Assembly (NCBI GenBank): GCA_007994965.1
Contig: VOPW01000001.1
Location: 4,312,148-4,376,147 of the forward strand
Reading direction: 5' to 3'
Origin: Piscinibacter aquaticus
Lineage (GTDB): Bacteria; Pseudomonadota; Gammaproteobacteria; Burkholderiales; Burkholderiaceae_C
Length of the DNA stretch: 64,000 nt
Each line of letters opens with the position of its first letter. Positions within the stretch are counted from its first letter, which is position 1. Shown piece after piece: positions 20,600 to 29,549 of this stretch. Under the pieces are notes generated by a model. That model was not told the DNA's origin. It saw only the letters and a program-made list of their open reading frames with translations, and did not search any database. The position numbers and the translations under genes were made by a program.

Positions 20600-20636
20600 C
20601 AGTACAGTCAGCAGTCAGATGCGGTCCAGTGTACTG
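20600..20636. promoter_or_regulatory. Putative MocR operator
   Basis: A perfect 7-bp inverted repeat, CAGTACA at 20600-20606 and TGTACTG at 20630-20636, lies between the divergent MocR gene and the lysE-type gene. MocR regulators often bind paired sites in this position. The assignment is inferred from position and symmetry only. Confidence 0.5.
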
Positions 20637-20670
20637 CCGCTGTGCTGGTGTCGGCCCCTAGACTGGCTTC

Positions 20671-21285
20671 ATGACTGCCGAAGAACTCGCCGCCCTGCTG
20701 AGCTTCGCCACCGCGATGAGCTTCACCCCGGGGCCGAACACGACGCTGTCGACGGCACTCGGCGCCAACCTCGGGCTGAAGCGCGCGCTGCCCTTCATCC
20801 TGGCCGTGCCCACCGGCTGGACGCTGATGATGCTGATGTGTGGCCTCGGCCTGGCTGCACTGGTGCTTGCCGCGCCGCCGCTGCGGCTGGCGGTGAAGTT
20901 CGGCGGCATTGCCTACCTCGTCTGGCTGGCCTGGAAGCTCGCGCGCGCCAGCCGCCTCGGCGAGGCCGATCCGGCGCAGCTGCGGGTCGGCTTCTGGCAG
21001 GGCGTGGGCCTGCAGTTCCTCAACATCAAGGCCTGGATGCTGGCGCTGGCGCTGGCCGCCGGCTGGGTGACCAGTGCCGGCGCGCTGCCGGCGCCGAACC
21101 CCGGCGAGCGGCTGGCGATCGTCTGCGCCGTGATGGTGGTGTTCGCGCTGACGAGCAACCTCGCTTATGCGCTGGTCGGTTCGATGCTGCGCGGCTGGCT
21201 GGCGCAGGGCCGGCGGCTGATCGTCTTCAACCGCGTGATGGCGGCGGTGCTGCTGGCGACCGCCGCGCGGCTGGTGACCGCATGA
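20671..21285 (+). CDS. LysE/RhtB-family exporter
   Basis: This is a 204-residue inner-membrane exporter of the LysE/RhtB superfamily with about six helices. The N-terminal signature FTPGPNTTLSTALGANLGLK (FTPGPN) is diagnostic. The family exports amino acids such as lysine, threonine, homoserine or cysteine derivatives. It is divergent from the MocR regulator and overlaps the next gene by four bases (ATGA), heading a coupled gene set. The actual solute is unknown. Confidence 0.87.
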   Translation: MTAEELAALLSFATAMSFTPGPNTTLSTALGANLGLKRALPFILAVPTGWTLMMLMCGLGLAALVLAAPPLRLAVKFGGIAYLVWLAWKLARASRLGEADPAQLRVGFWQGVGLQFLNIKAWMLALALAAGWVTSAGALPAPNPGERLAIVCAVMVVFALTSNLAYALVGSMLRGWLAQGRRLIVFNRVMAAVLLATAARLVTA

Positions 21286-22184
21286 ACGCGATGCCTTCGC
21301 GCCACGACGAGCAGCGCGGCCTGTGGCTCGGCCTGCTCGGCGTGGTGATCTTCGCGCTGACGCTGCCGATGACGCGGCTGGCCGTCGGGCCGGCGAACGA
21401 TCCTCAACTGCCGCCGCTGTTCGTCACCGCGGGCCGTGCCGCGTTCGCCGCGCTGCTCAGCATCGTCTACCTGCTCGCGGTGCGCGCGCCACGGCCGACG
21501 GTCGCGCAGCTGCCGGCGTTCGCCGTTTCCGCGCTGGGCACGGTGGTGGGCTTTCCGCTCTTCCTGGCGCTGGCGCTGCGGCACGTCGAATCGATGCACG
21601 CCGCGGTGGTGACCGGCCTGCTGCCGCTGGCCACCGCGCTGGCCGCAGCACTGTGGTTCCGCCAGCGGCCCTCCGTCGGCTTCTGGGCCTGCGCGGCCGG
21701 CGGCTGTGCACTGGTGGTGGCGTTTGCGCTGGTGCAGGGCAGCGGCCGGCTGGTGATGGCCGATGCGCTGCTGCTCGGCGCGGTGGCCAGCGCCGCCACC
21801 GGCTACGTGGCCGGAGCGCGGCTGGCAGCCCAGATGCGCGCCGAGCAGGTGATCTGCTGGGTGCTGGTGCTCAGCCTGCCGGTGACGTTGCCGTTGACCT
21901 TCGCCGCCCTGGCCCGCCCAGCCGGTGCGCGCCGCGGCCTGGGGCGCCTTCGGCTACGTCACGCTGTTCTCGATGTGGCTGGGCTTCTTCGCCTGGTACC
22001 GCGGCACGGCGCTCGGCGGCACGGTGCGCGTCAGCCGGTGCAACTGGTGCAGCCCTTCCTCTCGCTGCTGTTCGCCGTGCCGGTGCTCGGCGAACGGCTC
22101 GACCCTGCCACCGTGGCCTTCGCGCTCGCGGTGATCGCCACCGTCTTCGTCGGCAAGCGAATGCCTGCGCATCGCCCCGCCTGA
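21282..22184 (+). CDS. EamA/DMT-family transporter (two frameshifts)
   Basis: This is an inner-membrane transporter of the drug/metabolite superfamily, about 300 residues with ten helices in two EamA repeats. The second half reads GFFAWYRGTALGGTVRVSQVQLVQPF once repaired, the typical EamA ending (ALGGTVRVSQVQLVQPF). Breaks are at about 21909 (CCTGG reads CCCTGG, giving FAAWPAQPVRAAAWG when corrected) and 22036 (CCAGG reads CCGG). It is coupled to the LysE-type exporter, so two exporters stand side by side. Solutes are probably amino acids or related metabolites; this is inference. Confidence 0.83.
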   Translation: MNAMPSRHDEQRGLWLGLLGVVIFALTLPMTRLAVGPANDPQLPPLFVTAGRAAFAALLSIVYLLAVRAPRPTVAQLPAFAVSALGTVVGFPLFLALALRHVESMHAAVVTGLLPLATALAAALWFRQRPSVGFWACAAGGCALVVAFALVQGSGRLVMADALLLGAVASAATGYVAGARLAAQMRAEQVICWVLVLSLPVTLPLTFAALARPAGARRGLGRLRLRHAVLDVAGLLRLVPRHGARRHGARQPVQLVQPFLSLLFAVPVLGERLDPATVAFALAVIATVFVGKRMPAHRPA

Positions 22185-22208
22185 ATTGCTGACCACGAAA
22201 GGCCCGCC

Positions 22209-23389
22209 ATGAGCTTCGTCCTCGCCCGTCGCGCCGAGCGCATGAACCCCTCGGTGATCCGCGAGATCCTGAAAGTGACCGAGCGCCCCGGCATCGTCTC
22301 GCTGGCCGGCGGCCTGCCCTCGCCGGACAGCTTCCCGGTCGAGGCGATGCGCGCGGCCTGCGAGCGCGTGCTGCGCGACACGCCGCGCGAGGCGCTGCAG
22401 TACGCCGCCAGCGAAGGCTTCGGCCCGCTGCGCGAATGGGTTGCAGCGCAGCTGGCCGAGCGCGGCATGACGGTGGACGCCTCGCAGGTGCTCATCACCA
22501 CCGGCTCGCAGCAGGGGCTGGATCTGGTCGGCAAGGTGCTGATCGATCCCGGTAGCGGCGTGGCGGTGGAGCGGCCCACCTACCTCGGCGCGCTGCAGGC
22601 CTTCGCGCCCTACGAGCCCGAGGTGGTCACGCTCGAATGCGACGACGACGGACCGTTGCCCGAGGCGCTGGCTGCGGCCGCGGCGCGCGCTTCCTCTACC
22701 TGCTGCCGAACTTCCAGAATCCGAGCGGCCGCTGCATGAGCGACAAACGGCGCACGGTGCTGGCCGAGGCGGCCCAGGCGATGGGCCTGCCGATCGTCGA
22801 GGACAACCCTTACGGCGATCTCTGGTTCGATGCCGAGCCGCCGCCGCCGCCGCTGGCCGCGCGCGCGCCCGCGAACACCGTCTACCTCGGCTCCTTCTCG
22901 AAGGTGCTCGCGCCCGGCCTGCGCCTGGGCTACGTGGTGGCGCCGAAGGCGATCTTCCCGAAGCTGCTGCAGGCCAAGCAGGCGGCCGACCTGCACACGC
23001 CCGGCTTCAACCAGCGCGTGGTGCACGAGGTGATCCGCGACGGCTTCCTGCGCGAACACGTGCCGACGGTGCGGGCGCGCTATCAGCGCCACCGCGATGC
23101 GATGCGCGATGCGCTGCAGAAGCACCTGAGCGCGGGCTGCCGCTGGAGGGTGCCCAGCGGCGGCATGTTCTTCTGGCTGGAACTGCCCGAAGGCATCGAC
23201 GCGACGGCGATGCTGCCGAAGGCCGTGGAGCGCGGCATGGCCTACGTGCCCGGCGCCGCGTTCTTCGCCGACCACGCCAAGGCGAACACGCTGCGGCTGA
23301 GCTTCGTGACGGTGCCGCCGGAGGAGATCGAACGCGGCGTGATGCTGCTCGCACAGACGCTGGCCCAGACCCTGAAGGAGGCCGCATGA
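22209..23389 (+). CDS. PLP-dependent aminotransferase, LysN/2-aminoadipate type (frameshifted)
   Basis: This is a class I/II aminotransferase of about 394 residues without a DNA-binding domain. The start [20 protein letters not shown] and [13 protein letters not shown] match the LysN/2-aminoadipate transaminase group. Further motifs are [23 protein letters not shown], and the PLP Lys in [17 protein letters not shown]. One base is missing near 22690 in a GC repeat, so the joint around [13 protein letters not shown] is approximate. It probably transfers an amino group from a dibasic or branched amino acid. It follows two exporters and overlaps the phzF-like gene. Confidence 0.87.
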
Positions 23390-24225
23390 GCACGGCTCGC
23401 CGCTTCACGCAACTCGACGTCTTCACCGCCACGCCGCTGCAGGGCAACCCGCTGGCCGTCGTGCACGATGCGCAGGGCCTCTCCGATGCGCAGATGGCCG
23501 CCTTCGCGCGCTGGACCAACCTCAGCGAGACCACCTTCCTGCTGCCGCCCACCGACCCGTCGGCGGACTACCAGGTGCGCATCTTCACGCCCGATCGCGA
23601 GCTGCCGTTTGCCGGCCACCCCACGCTGGGCTCCTGCCATGCGTGGCTCGCCGCGGGCGGCGCGCCGAAGCGCGACGGCGAGGTCGTGCAGGAGTGCGGC
23701 GTCGGCCTCGTGCGCATTCGCCGCGACGGCTCGCGGCTGGCCTTCGCCGCGCCGCCGCTGCGCCGCAGCGGGCCGGTCGACGAGGCCATGCTCGATCACA
23801 TCGCCCGCAGCCTGCGCGTGCCGCGCAGCGCGATCCGCGCCGCCCACTGGGTCAGCAACGGCCCGCACTGGGTCGCCGCGCTGCTCGGCTCGCGCGACGA
23901 GGTGCTGGCGCTCAAGCCCGACTTCGCGGCGATGGGCGAACTCGAACTCGGCGTCGTCGCGCCCTGCGATGCGGGGCACGATGCGCAGTTCGAGGTGCGA
24001 GCCTTCGTGCCGACGCTGGGCGTGCAGGAAGACCCGGTGACCGGCAGCCTCAACGCCGGCCTGGCGCAATGGCTGATCGGCGCCGGCCTCGCTCCGGCGC
24101 GCTATGTGGCCGCGCAGGGCACGGCAATGGGTCGCGCCGGGCGCGTGTTCGTCGAGCGGATCGGCGAGGACACCTGGATCGGCGGCGACAGCGTGATCGT
24201 CGTGCGCGGCGAGGTCACGTTGTGA
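23386..24225 (+). CDS. PhzF-family isomerase-like protein
   Basis: This is a 279-residue PhzF-family protein, a diaminopimelate-epimerase-like fold with two similar lobes. Signature motifs are [20 protein letters not shown], the catalytic Glu48 in [17 protein letters not shown], and [17 protein letters not shown]. Characterised members isomerise a phenazine precursor, but most members have unknown substrates. The gene overlaps both neighbours by about four bases, which implies tight co-expression with the aminotransferase and the glyoxalase-like gene. No phenazine genes are present, so a phenazine role is unlikely. The frame is intact. Confidence 0.88.
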   Translation: MSTARRFTQLDVFTATPLQGNPLAVVHDAQGLSDAQMAAFARWTNLSETTFLLPPTDPSADYQVRIFTPDRELPFAGHPTLGSCHAWLAAGGAPKRDGEVVQECGVGLVRIRRDGSRLAFAAPPLRRSGPVDEAMLDHIARSLRVPRSAIRAAHWVSNGPHWVAALLGSRDEVLALKPDFAAMGELELGVVAPCDAGHDAQFEVRAFVPTLGVQEDPVTGSLNAGLAQWLIGAGLAPARYVAAQGTAMGRAGRVFVERIGEDTWIGGDSVIVVRGEVTL

Positions 24226-24868
24226 GTTGGCAAGTCGACCACCTCGTGATCGGCGCGGCCACGCTGGAGCAGGGCGCGGCACGGTGCGCCGCCACGCTCG
24301 GCGTGCTGCCCGGCCCGGGTGGCAAGCACCCGCTGATGGGCACCCACAACCGGCTGCTGGCGATCGGCTCCGAGGCCTACCCGCGCGCCTACCTCGAGAT
24401 CATCGCGATCGACCCGCAGGCCGCCGCGCCGGCACGGCGGCGCTGGTTCGATCTGGACGACCCGGCCCTGCGCGCCACGCTCGCCGCCGGGCCACGGCTG
24501 ATCCACTGGGTGGCGCGCTGCGACGACCGGCCGCCGAATGCGCGGCACTGGCCGAGGCGGGAGTCGACCGCGGCGAGGTGCTGCAGGCCGAGCGCGACAC
24601 GCCGCGTGGCCTGCTGCGCTGGCAGATAGCGGTGCGGCCGGACGGGCAGCGGCTGTTCGGCGGTGCGCTGCCGACGCTGATCCAGTGGGGCGAGGTTCAC
24701 CCGGCCGATGCGATGCCGGCCAGCGGCGTGCAGCTCATCGGCTTGAACGTGGGCGCGTTGCCGCACGCCGCAGCGCGGCGCTTGCCCGCGGGTGTGTCGA
24801 CGCAGCAGGCCTTTGCCGTGACGCTGTCCACACCCGCTGGCACCGTGCGGCTGGAGGGCGCGGTATGA
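24222..24868 (+). CDS. Glyoxalase-like (VOC fold) protein (frameshifted)
   Basis: This is a protein of about 215 residues with a glyoxalase-like domain. The N terminus [19 protein letters not shown] gives the first metal-type His, and [10 protein letters not shown] and YLEIIAIDP follow as in the PF13468-type fold. The GTG start overlaps the phzF stop. The frame breaks around 24535, where one base is missing between CDDRP and ECAALAEAG. The second half ([19 protein letters not shown]) belongs to the same family. The reaction is unknown. Its fixed place between phzF and the dehydratase gene suggests a step in the same pathway. Confidence 0.75.
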
Positions 24869-25835
24869 GCCTGCCTGATCGCGCCTCGCTGCTGTCGGCC
24901 CTGGCCGTCGTCCGCGAGGCCATGCCGCCGACACCGCAGCAGCGCTGGCCGCTGCTCGATGCGCGCTGCGGCGCGCAGCTGTGGGTCAAGCACGAGAACC
25001 ACACGCCGGTGGGCGCCTTCAAGATCCGCGGCGGGCTGGTCTACATGGACGCGCTGCGCCGCCGCGAGCCGGCCGTGGGCGCGGTGATGAGCGCCACGCG
25101 CGGCAACCATGGCCAGTCGATTGCCTTCGCGGCGGCGCGCCATGGGCTGACCGCGACCATCGTCGTGCCCCGCGGCAACTCGGTCGAGAAGAATGCAGCG
25201 ATGCGCGCGCTCGGTGCCGAGCTGATCGAGCACGGCGAGGATTTCCAGGCGGCGCGCGAGCACGCGGTGGCGTTGGCTGCCGAGCGCGGCGCGCACATGG
25301 TGCCCTCGTTCCACGACGACTGGTGCGCGGGGTGGCCAGCTACTGGATGGAATTCTTCCGGCACTTCGCGCCGGGCGAAGCGCCGGAAGTGGTGTTCGTG
25401 CCGATCGGCCTGGGCTCCGGCATCTGCGCCTGCGCCGCGGCGCGCGCGGCGAGCGGCGCGACGACGAAGATCATCGGCGTGGTCTCCGCGCACGCACCGG
25501 CTTACCGGCTGTCGTTCGAAGCGGGCCGGCCGATCGCGGAGCCGGTGAGCACGCAGCTCGCCGACGGCATGGCCTGCCGTGTGCCGGAGCCGGCAGCGCT
25601 GGCGATCATCCGCCGCGAGGTGGACGAGATCGTCGCCGTGACCGACGACGAGGTGGCCTTTGCGATGCGCGCACTCTTCGCCGACACCCACAACGTTGCC
25701 GAAGGCGCCGGCGCGGCCGCCCTTGCCGCGCTGCTTCAGCAGCGCGAGCGCTGGGCCGGCCGGCGTGTCGGCCTCGCGCTCAGCGGCGGCAACGTCGACA
25801 GCGCCGTGTTCGCGAAGGTGCTCGCCTCGGGCTGA
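24865..25835 (+). CDS. Threonine/serine dehydratase-like PLP enzyme (frameshifted)
   Basis: This is a fold-type II PLP enzyme of about 324 residues related to threonine deaminase. The PLP Lys is in NHTPVGAFKIRGG, the catalytic loop is SATRGNHGQSIA, the phosphate-binding Gly loop is IGLGSGICA, and GAGAAALAAL is near the end. There is no ACT domain. The frame breaks at about 25321, where CCTGG reads CTGG; repair gives HDDLVRGVASYWMEFF. It may be a threonine/serine dehydratase or a hydroxyectoine-type dehydratase (EutB-like). It is the last gene of the set beginning at 20671 and is followed by a structured repeat. Confidence 0.82.
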
Positions 25836-25837
25836 GC

Positions 25838-25962
25838 GGGCCGAGCGCCGGGCCGCTCCCAAGCCGGCCGCTCGCTCGAGTATCGCGTCCACTGGACGCG
25901 ATACGTCCGCACTCGCTCCCCTCGGGGATCGGCCGACGTACCCGTCGGCCGAGGGGCTCACG
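25838..25962. repeat. REP-like structured intergenic element, copy B
   Basis: This fills the gap between the convergent dehydratase-like and cytochrome c' genes. It shares GCGCCGGGCCG, CCCAAGCCGG and CCCCTCGGGG with copy A at 18283. It also holds a 12-bp inverted repeat at 25880-25904 (GTATCGCGTCCA-C-TGGACGCGATAC) and a 9-bp stem at 25930-25951 (CGGCCGACG, loop TACC). A bidirectional terminator or REP element is likely. Confidence 0.6.
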
Positions 25963-26418
25963 TCACTCTTTCCGATAGTCGTCGTGGCAGCCCTTGCAGG
26001 TCTTGCCCACTTCGCCCGCCGCCGCCTTGATGGCATCCAGATTGCCGCTCTTCGCCGCGGCGTTGAGCTTGGCCATCTCGTCCTGCATCTTCTTCGCGCC
26101 GGCGTTGAACTTGTCCATCTCGGCCCAGATCTCCGGCTTCGCGCGGGTCTCGCCCTTGTCGGTGCCCGGGCCGAATCCGGCGAAGGGCAGCGTGGACATG
26201 AAGGTGGCCACTTCGGCGTTCTGCGCCGCGACCTTGGCATCGAACGGGATCTTGCCCTGGGCCATGCCGGCGACGCGACCGAAGTGCGCGGCCATCACGG
26301 TGAAGGCGCCCTTGCGATACTTGATCGCGTCTTCCGGCTTGGCGAACTGCGCGGCGGCCGGCAGGGCCGTGACCAGCGTGGCGGCAGCGATCAAGATCGA
26401 CGAGAGCGAACGGTTCAT
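25963..26418 (-). CDS. Cytochrome c'
   Basis: This is a 151-residue periplasmic cytochrome with a signal peptide (cleavage after ALPAAA), a four-helix-bundle body and a single heme site CKGCH close to the C terminus, the arrangement of cytochrome c prime. The proximal ligand is the motif His. Family roles include NO binding and protection. It is divergent from a cytochrome b561 gene 182 bases away, a common pairing that suggests electron delivery across the membrane. The frame is intact. Confidence 0.92.
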   Translation of the reverse strand: MNRSLSSILIAAATLVTALPAAAQFAKPEDAIKYRKGAFTVMAAHFGRVAGMAQGKIPFDAKVAAQNAEVATFMSTLPFAGFGPGTDKGETRAKPEIWAEMDKFNAGAKKMQDEMAKLNAAAKSGNLDAIKAAAGEVGKTCKGCHDDYRKE

Positions 26419-26600
26419 GCGGTTTCTCCTGCGTGGAAGGTTGTGAGGCCGGCGGACGGGCCAGATGCCGGGCCGGTTGCAGCGTATACGCGGCTCGGGG
26501 CCGTTTGCATCCCGCAGTCCGGCAAGACCGCGTGGATTGCTGCGGCAAGCCCGCAGGCGTTATCGTCGGCCCTGCGCGAAAGACGAGGAGACGCCAAGGC

Positions 26601-27280
26601 ATGAATCTGCAGACGGTGCGCGTACGGGTGTGGGACCTGCCGACGCGACTGTTCCACTGGACGCTGATGCTGTGCGTGATCGGCTCGGTGGTCAGCGCCA
26701 AGATCGGCGGCAATGCGATGGTGTGGCACTTCCGGCTCGGCTACGTGGTGCTGGCGCTGCTGGCCTTCCGCCTGCTGTGGGGCTGGTCGGCGGGCACTGG
26801 TCGCGCTTTGCCAGCTTCGTCTATGGGCCCGGTTCGCTGAAGCGCTACCTGCAAGGCGCGAGCCGGCCGGACGATCACCACGAGGTCGGCCACAGCCCTC
26901 TGGGCGCGCTGTCGGTCTTCGCGCTGCTGGCCCTGCTGGCGGCGCAGGTGGGCTCGGGCCTCTTCGCCGACGACGAGATTGCCAGCAGCGGGCCGCTGGT
27001 GCGCTTCGTCTCAGGCGCCACCAGCAGCCCGGCCACCGGCTGGCACAAGAACTGGGGCCAGTGGCTGATCCTCGCGATGGTGGCGCTGCACGTGCTGGCC
27101 ATCGTGCTCTACCGCGTCAAGCGCGGCCGTGACCTGGTCACGCCGATGATCGTCGGCGACAAGCTGCTGCCCGCCGGCGAGCCGGCCGCGCGCGACACGC
27201 TGGCCACGCGCGCCCTGGCGCTGCTGCTGCTGGGCATGTGCGCTGCGCTGGCCGCCTGGGTTGCCAGCCTCGGGGGCTGA
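26601..27280 (+). CDS. Cytochrome b561-type membrane protein (frameshifted)
   Basis: This is a diheme-type membrane cytochrome b of about 226 residues with four helices and heme-ligand-like His residues: RLFHWTLM, VWHFRLGY, and the late WHKNWG and ALHVLAIVLYR. It resembles the cytochrome b561/Ni-Fe hydrogenase b-type group. An AGGAG site precedes the ATG. The frame breaks at about 26784, where CCTGG reads CTGG; repair gives LLWGLVGGHWSRFASF. It probably passes electrons from the quinone pool to the divergently encoded cytochrome c'. Confidence 0.88.
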
Positions 27281-27285
27281 GCGCG

Positions 27286-27831
27286 ATGGCCACCGATATC
27301 GGCCCGGAGATCCGCCTCGTCGTGCCCGAGGGCGCCGAGGCGATCGACGCCACGCGCGCGATCTTCCGCGAGTACGCCGCCGGCCTCGGCGTCGACCTGT
27401 GCTTCCAGAATTTCGAGGACGAGCTGGCCGGCCTGCCCGGCGACTATGCCGGGCCGGCCGGGCACCTGCTGCTGGCACTGGTCGACGGCGAGGTGGCCGG
27501 CTGCGGCGGTTTCCGCGCGCTGCACGATGTCGACCACGTCAACGCCTGCGAGATGAAGCGCCTGTACGTGCGCCCGGCCTTCCGCCGCTTCGGCCTCGGG
27601 CGGCGCCTGGCCGAGGCGCTGATGGACGAGGCGCGCCGCTGCGGCTATTCGGTGATGCTGCTGGACACCCTCGACGACATGGAGGCCGCGCGCGAGCTCT
27701 ACGCCTCGCTCGGTTTCGTGGAGACGGCGCCGTACTACTTCAACCCGATTCCCGGCGCGCACTACCTGCGCGCCGACGGGCGGACAGCCCGAGCCGCTAC
27801 TGACACCTCTGCGCAAAGGAGCGCGCCATGA
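27286..27831 (+). CDS. GNAT-family N-acetyltransferase
   Basis: This is a GNAT acyltransferase of about 175-181 residues. The acetyl-CoA loop is RFGLGRRLAEALMDEA, and the MKRLYVRPAFR strand and LGFVETAPYYFNPIPGA ending are typical. In the frame given, the stop overlaps the aldolase start. An alternative end is possible at 27803 in another frame, and the tail after residue 160 lacks family similarity, so an indel near 27780 is possible. The substrate, a small amine or protein, is unknown. It lies six bases after the cytochrome b gene. Confidence 0.8.
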   Translation: MATDIGPEIRLVVPEGAEAIDATRAIFREYAAGLGVDLCFQNFEDELAGLPGDYAGPAGHLLLALVDGEVAGCGGFRALHDVDHVNACEMKRLYVRPAFRRFGLGRRLAEALMDEARRCGYSVMLLDTLDDMEAARELYASLGFVETAPYYFNPIPGAHYLRADGRTARAATDTSAQRSAP

Positions 27832-28634
27832 ACCCCTTCAGGCAACTGCTCAAGTCCGCCGGCGCCCATCCGCCGGTGGGCACCTGGATCATGTCGGCCA
27901 GCCCGCTGGTGGCCGAGGCCACCGGCCATGCCGGCTTCGACTGGGCGGTGATCGACATGGAGCATTCGCCGCTGGACACGATGGACGTGCTGCACATGCT
28001 GCAGGCGCTGTCGTGCACGAAGATGGTCCCGATCGTGCGGGTGGCCTGGAACGATCCGGTGCTGGTCAAGCGCGTGCTCGACGCCGGCGCCACGACGGTG
28101 ATGTTCCCCTTCGTGCAGACCGCCGAGGAAGCCGCGCGCGCGGTGGCCGCGACGCGCTATCCGCCGCAGGGCATCCGCGGCATGGCGGGCATGAGCCGCG
28201 CCAGCCGCTTCGGCACGCAGGCGAACTACCTGACCACCGCCAACAAGCAGATGGGCGTGATCGTGCAGCTCGAGACGGCCCACGCGATCGAGCGCATCGA
28301 CGCGATCGCCGATGTCGACGGGGTCGACGGCCTGTTCATCGGCCCGGCCGACCTCTCGGCCTCGATGGGCCACGTCGGCCAGCTGACGCACCCGGCGGTG
28401 ATGGATCGCATGGCGCAGGCGGTGCTGCGCTGCAAGGCGCTCGGCAAGCCGGTGGGCACGATCGGCGGCGATCCGGAATCGGTGGCGCAGTACCGCGCCG
28501 CCGGCTTCGACTATGTGGCCGTGGGCTCGGACCTCGGCCTGTTCATGCAAGGCGCGCGTTCGGCCATCGCCGCGCTGCGCACGCCCAGCGGCGAGCACGT
28601 GCACTCGGTGTCGTCGGGCACCCAGGGTTACTGA
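27828..28634 (+). CDS. HpcH/HpaI-family aldolase
   Basis: This is a 268-residue class II, metal-dependent aldolase with a TIM barrel. It shows FDWAVIDMEHSPLD with the active-site Glu and His, IVRVAWNDPVLVKRVLDAGA, QLETAHAIERID and FIGPADLSASMG. Members cleave 2-keto-3-deoxy sugar acids (GarL-type) or 4-hydroxy-2-oxoheptanedioate (HpaI). The downstream mutarotase and SMP-30 lactonase favour the sugar-acid role. The start overlaps the GNAT stop. The frame is intact. Confidence 0.88.
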   Translation: MNPFRQLLKSAGAHPPVGTWIMSASPLVAEATGHAGFDWAVIDMEHSPLDTMDVLHMLQALSCTKMVPIVRVAWNDPVLVKRVLDAGATTVMFPFVQTAEEAARAVAATRYPPQGIRGMAGMSRASRFGTQANYLTTANKQMGVIVQLETAHAIERIDAIADVDGVDGLFIGPADLSASMGHVGQLTHPAVMDRMAQAVLRCKALGKPVGTIGGDPESVAQYRAAGFDYVAVGSDLGLFMQGARSAIAALRTPSGEHVHSVSSGTQGY

Positions 28635-28682
28635 GGGCGCGCGCCGGCCGGTTTCGCGCCGGTACCGGCGTAGCATCGGCCC

Positions 28683-29549
28683 ATGACCGCGCACGCCTCC
28701 ACCGCCCACAGCTTCGAACTCCATGCCGGCGCGCTGCGCCTGGCGCTGCGCCCCGATCTGGGCGGCTGCATCGCCGGGCTTTGGCATCGCGACACGCCCA
28801 TCCTGCGCAGCACCGAGCCGGTGGCGCTGGCCTCGTCGCGTGCTTCGGCCAGCTATCCGCTGGTGCCGTACTCCAACCGCATCGGCTATGCGCGCTTCCG
28901 CTGGAAGGGCCACGACCACAGCACACGACCCAACTTCGACGGCGTCCCGCACTCGGTGCACGGCCTCGGCTGGCAGCGGCCGTGGGAGACGGTGTCGTCC
29001 AGCGCCACCGAACTGGTGATGCGGCTTCGCCATGCCGCCGACGCCGACTGGCCCTTCGCCTTCGAGGCCACGCAGTACGTGACGCTGACGCCGCAGGCGA
29101 TGCACGTCGAGATGATCGTCACCAACCTCGCCGACGTGGCGCAGCCGATCGGCCTGGGCTGGCACCCCTACTTCCCGAAGCGCGCCCGCAGCCGTTTGCA
29201 CATCGAGTGTGCCGAGCGCTGGGACAGCGACGCCGCCGGCCTGCCGGTGCGCAAGGTGGCGCAGCCGGGCATCGACAGCGACGTGATCCACCTCGACTTC
29301 GACCACTGCTTCGACGGCTGGCGCGGTGCCGCGCGCATCCGCGACGAACGCTTCTCGCTGCAGCTCACTTCCTCGATGCAGCGCCTCGTCATCTACACGC
29401 CGCAGACCAAGGACTATTTCTGCGTCGAGCCGGTCAGCCACGTCAGCAATGCGATCCACATGGCCGATCCGCTGGCGCACGGGCTGGTCAGCGTGGCACC
29501 CGGTGGGAGCACGCGCGGCTGGATGCAGCTGGACATCGCCGTCGTATGA
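28683..29549 (+). CDS. Aldose 1-epimerase-like (mutarotase) protein
   Basis: This is a 288-residue galactose-mutarotase-superfamily protein, a beta-sandwich enzyme that interconverts alpha and beta anomers. Seen motifs are VPYSNRIGYARF near residue 60, SVHGLGWQRPW with a catalytic-type His, GLGWHPYFPKR with a second His, and FCVEPVSHVSNA with the acidic residue. It is four bases into the lactonase gene (ATGA overlap), supporting a pathway in which sugar anomers are presented for oxidation and lactone hydrolysis. The preferred sugar is unknown. Confidence 0.88.
   Translation: MTAHASTAHSFELHAGALRLALRPDLGGCIAGLWHRDTPILRSTEPVALASSRASASYPLVPYSNRIGYARFRWKGHDHSTRPNFDGVPHSVHGLGWQRPWETVSSSATELVMRLRHAADADWPFAFEATQYVTLTPQAMHVEMIVTNLADVAQPIGLGWHPYFPKRARSRLHIECAERWDSDAAGLPVRKVAQPGIDSDVIHLDFDHCFDGWRGAARIRDERFSLQLTSSMQRLVIYTPQTKDYFCVEPVSHVSNAIHMADPLAHGLVSVAPGGSTRGWMQLDIAVV

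Noticed and set aside
20655..20670. TAGACT as a -10 element for the LysE-type gene
   Set aside because: It is only about nine bases from the start codon and has no credible -35; a leaderless transcript cannot be supported.
23386..24225. Phenazine biosynthesis
   Set aside because: Only a PhzF-family protein is present, and most family members are unrelated to phenazines; no other phz gene is found.
27760..27831. Alternative GNAT stop at 27803
   Set aside because: An indel near 27780 is possible, but no CCWGG or homopolymer repair gave a clearly better end, so the overlapping stop at 27829-27831 was kept with a caution.
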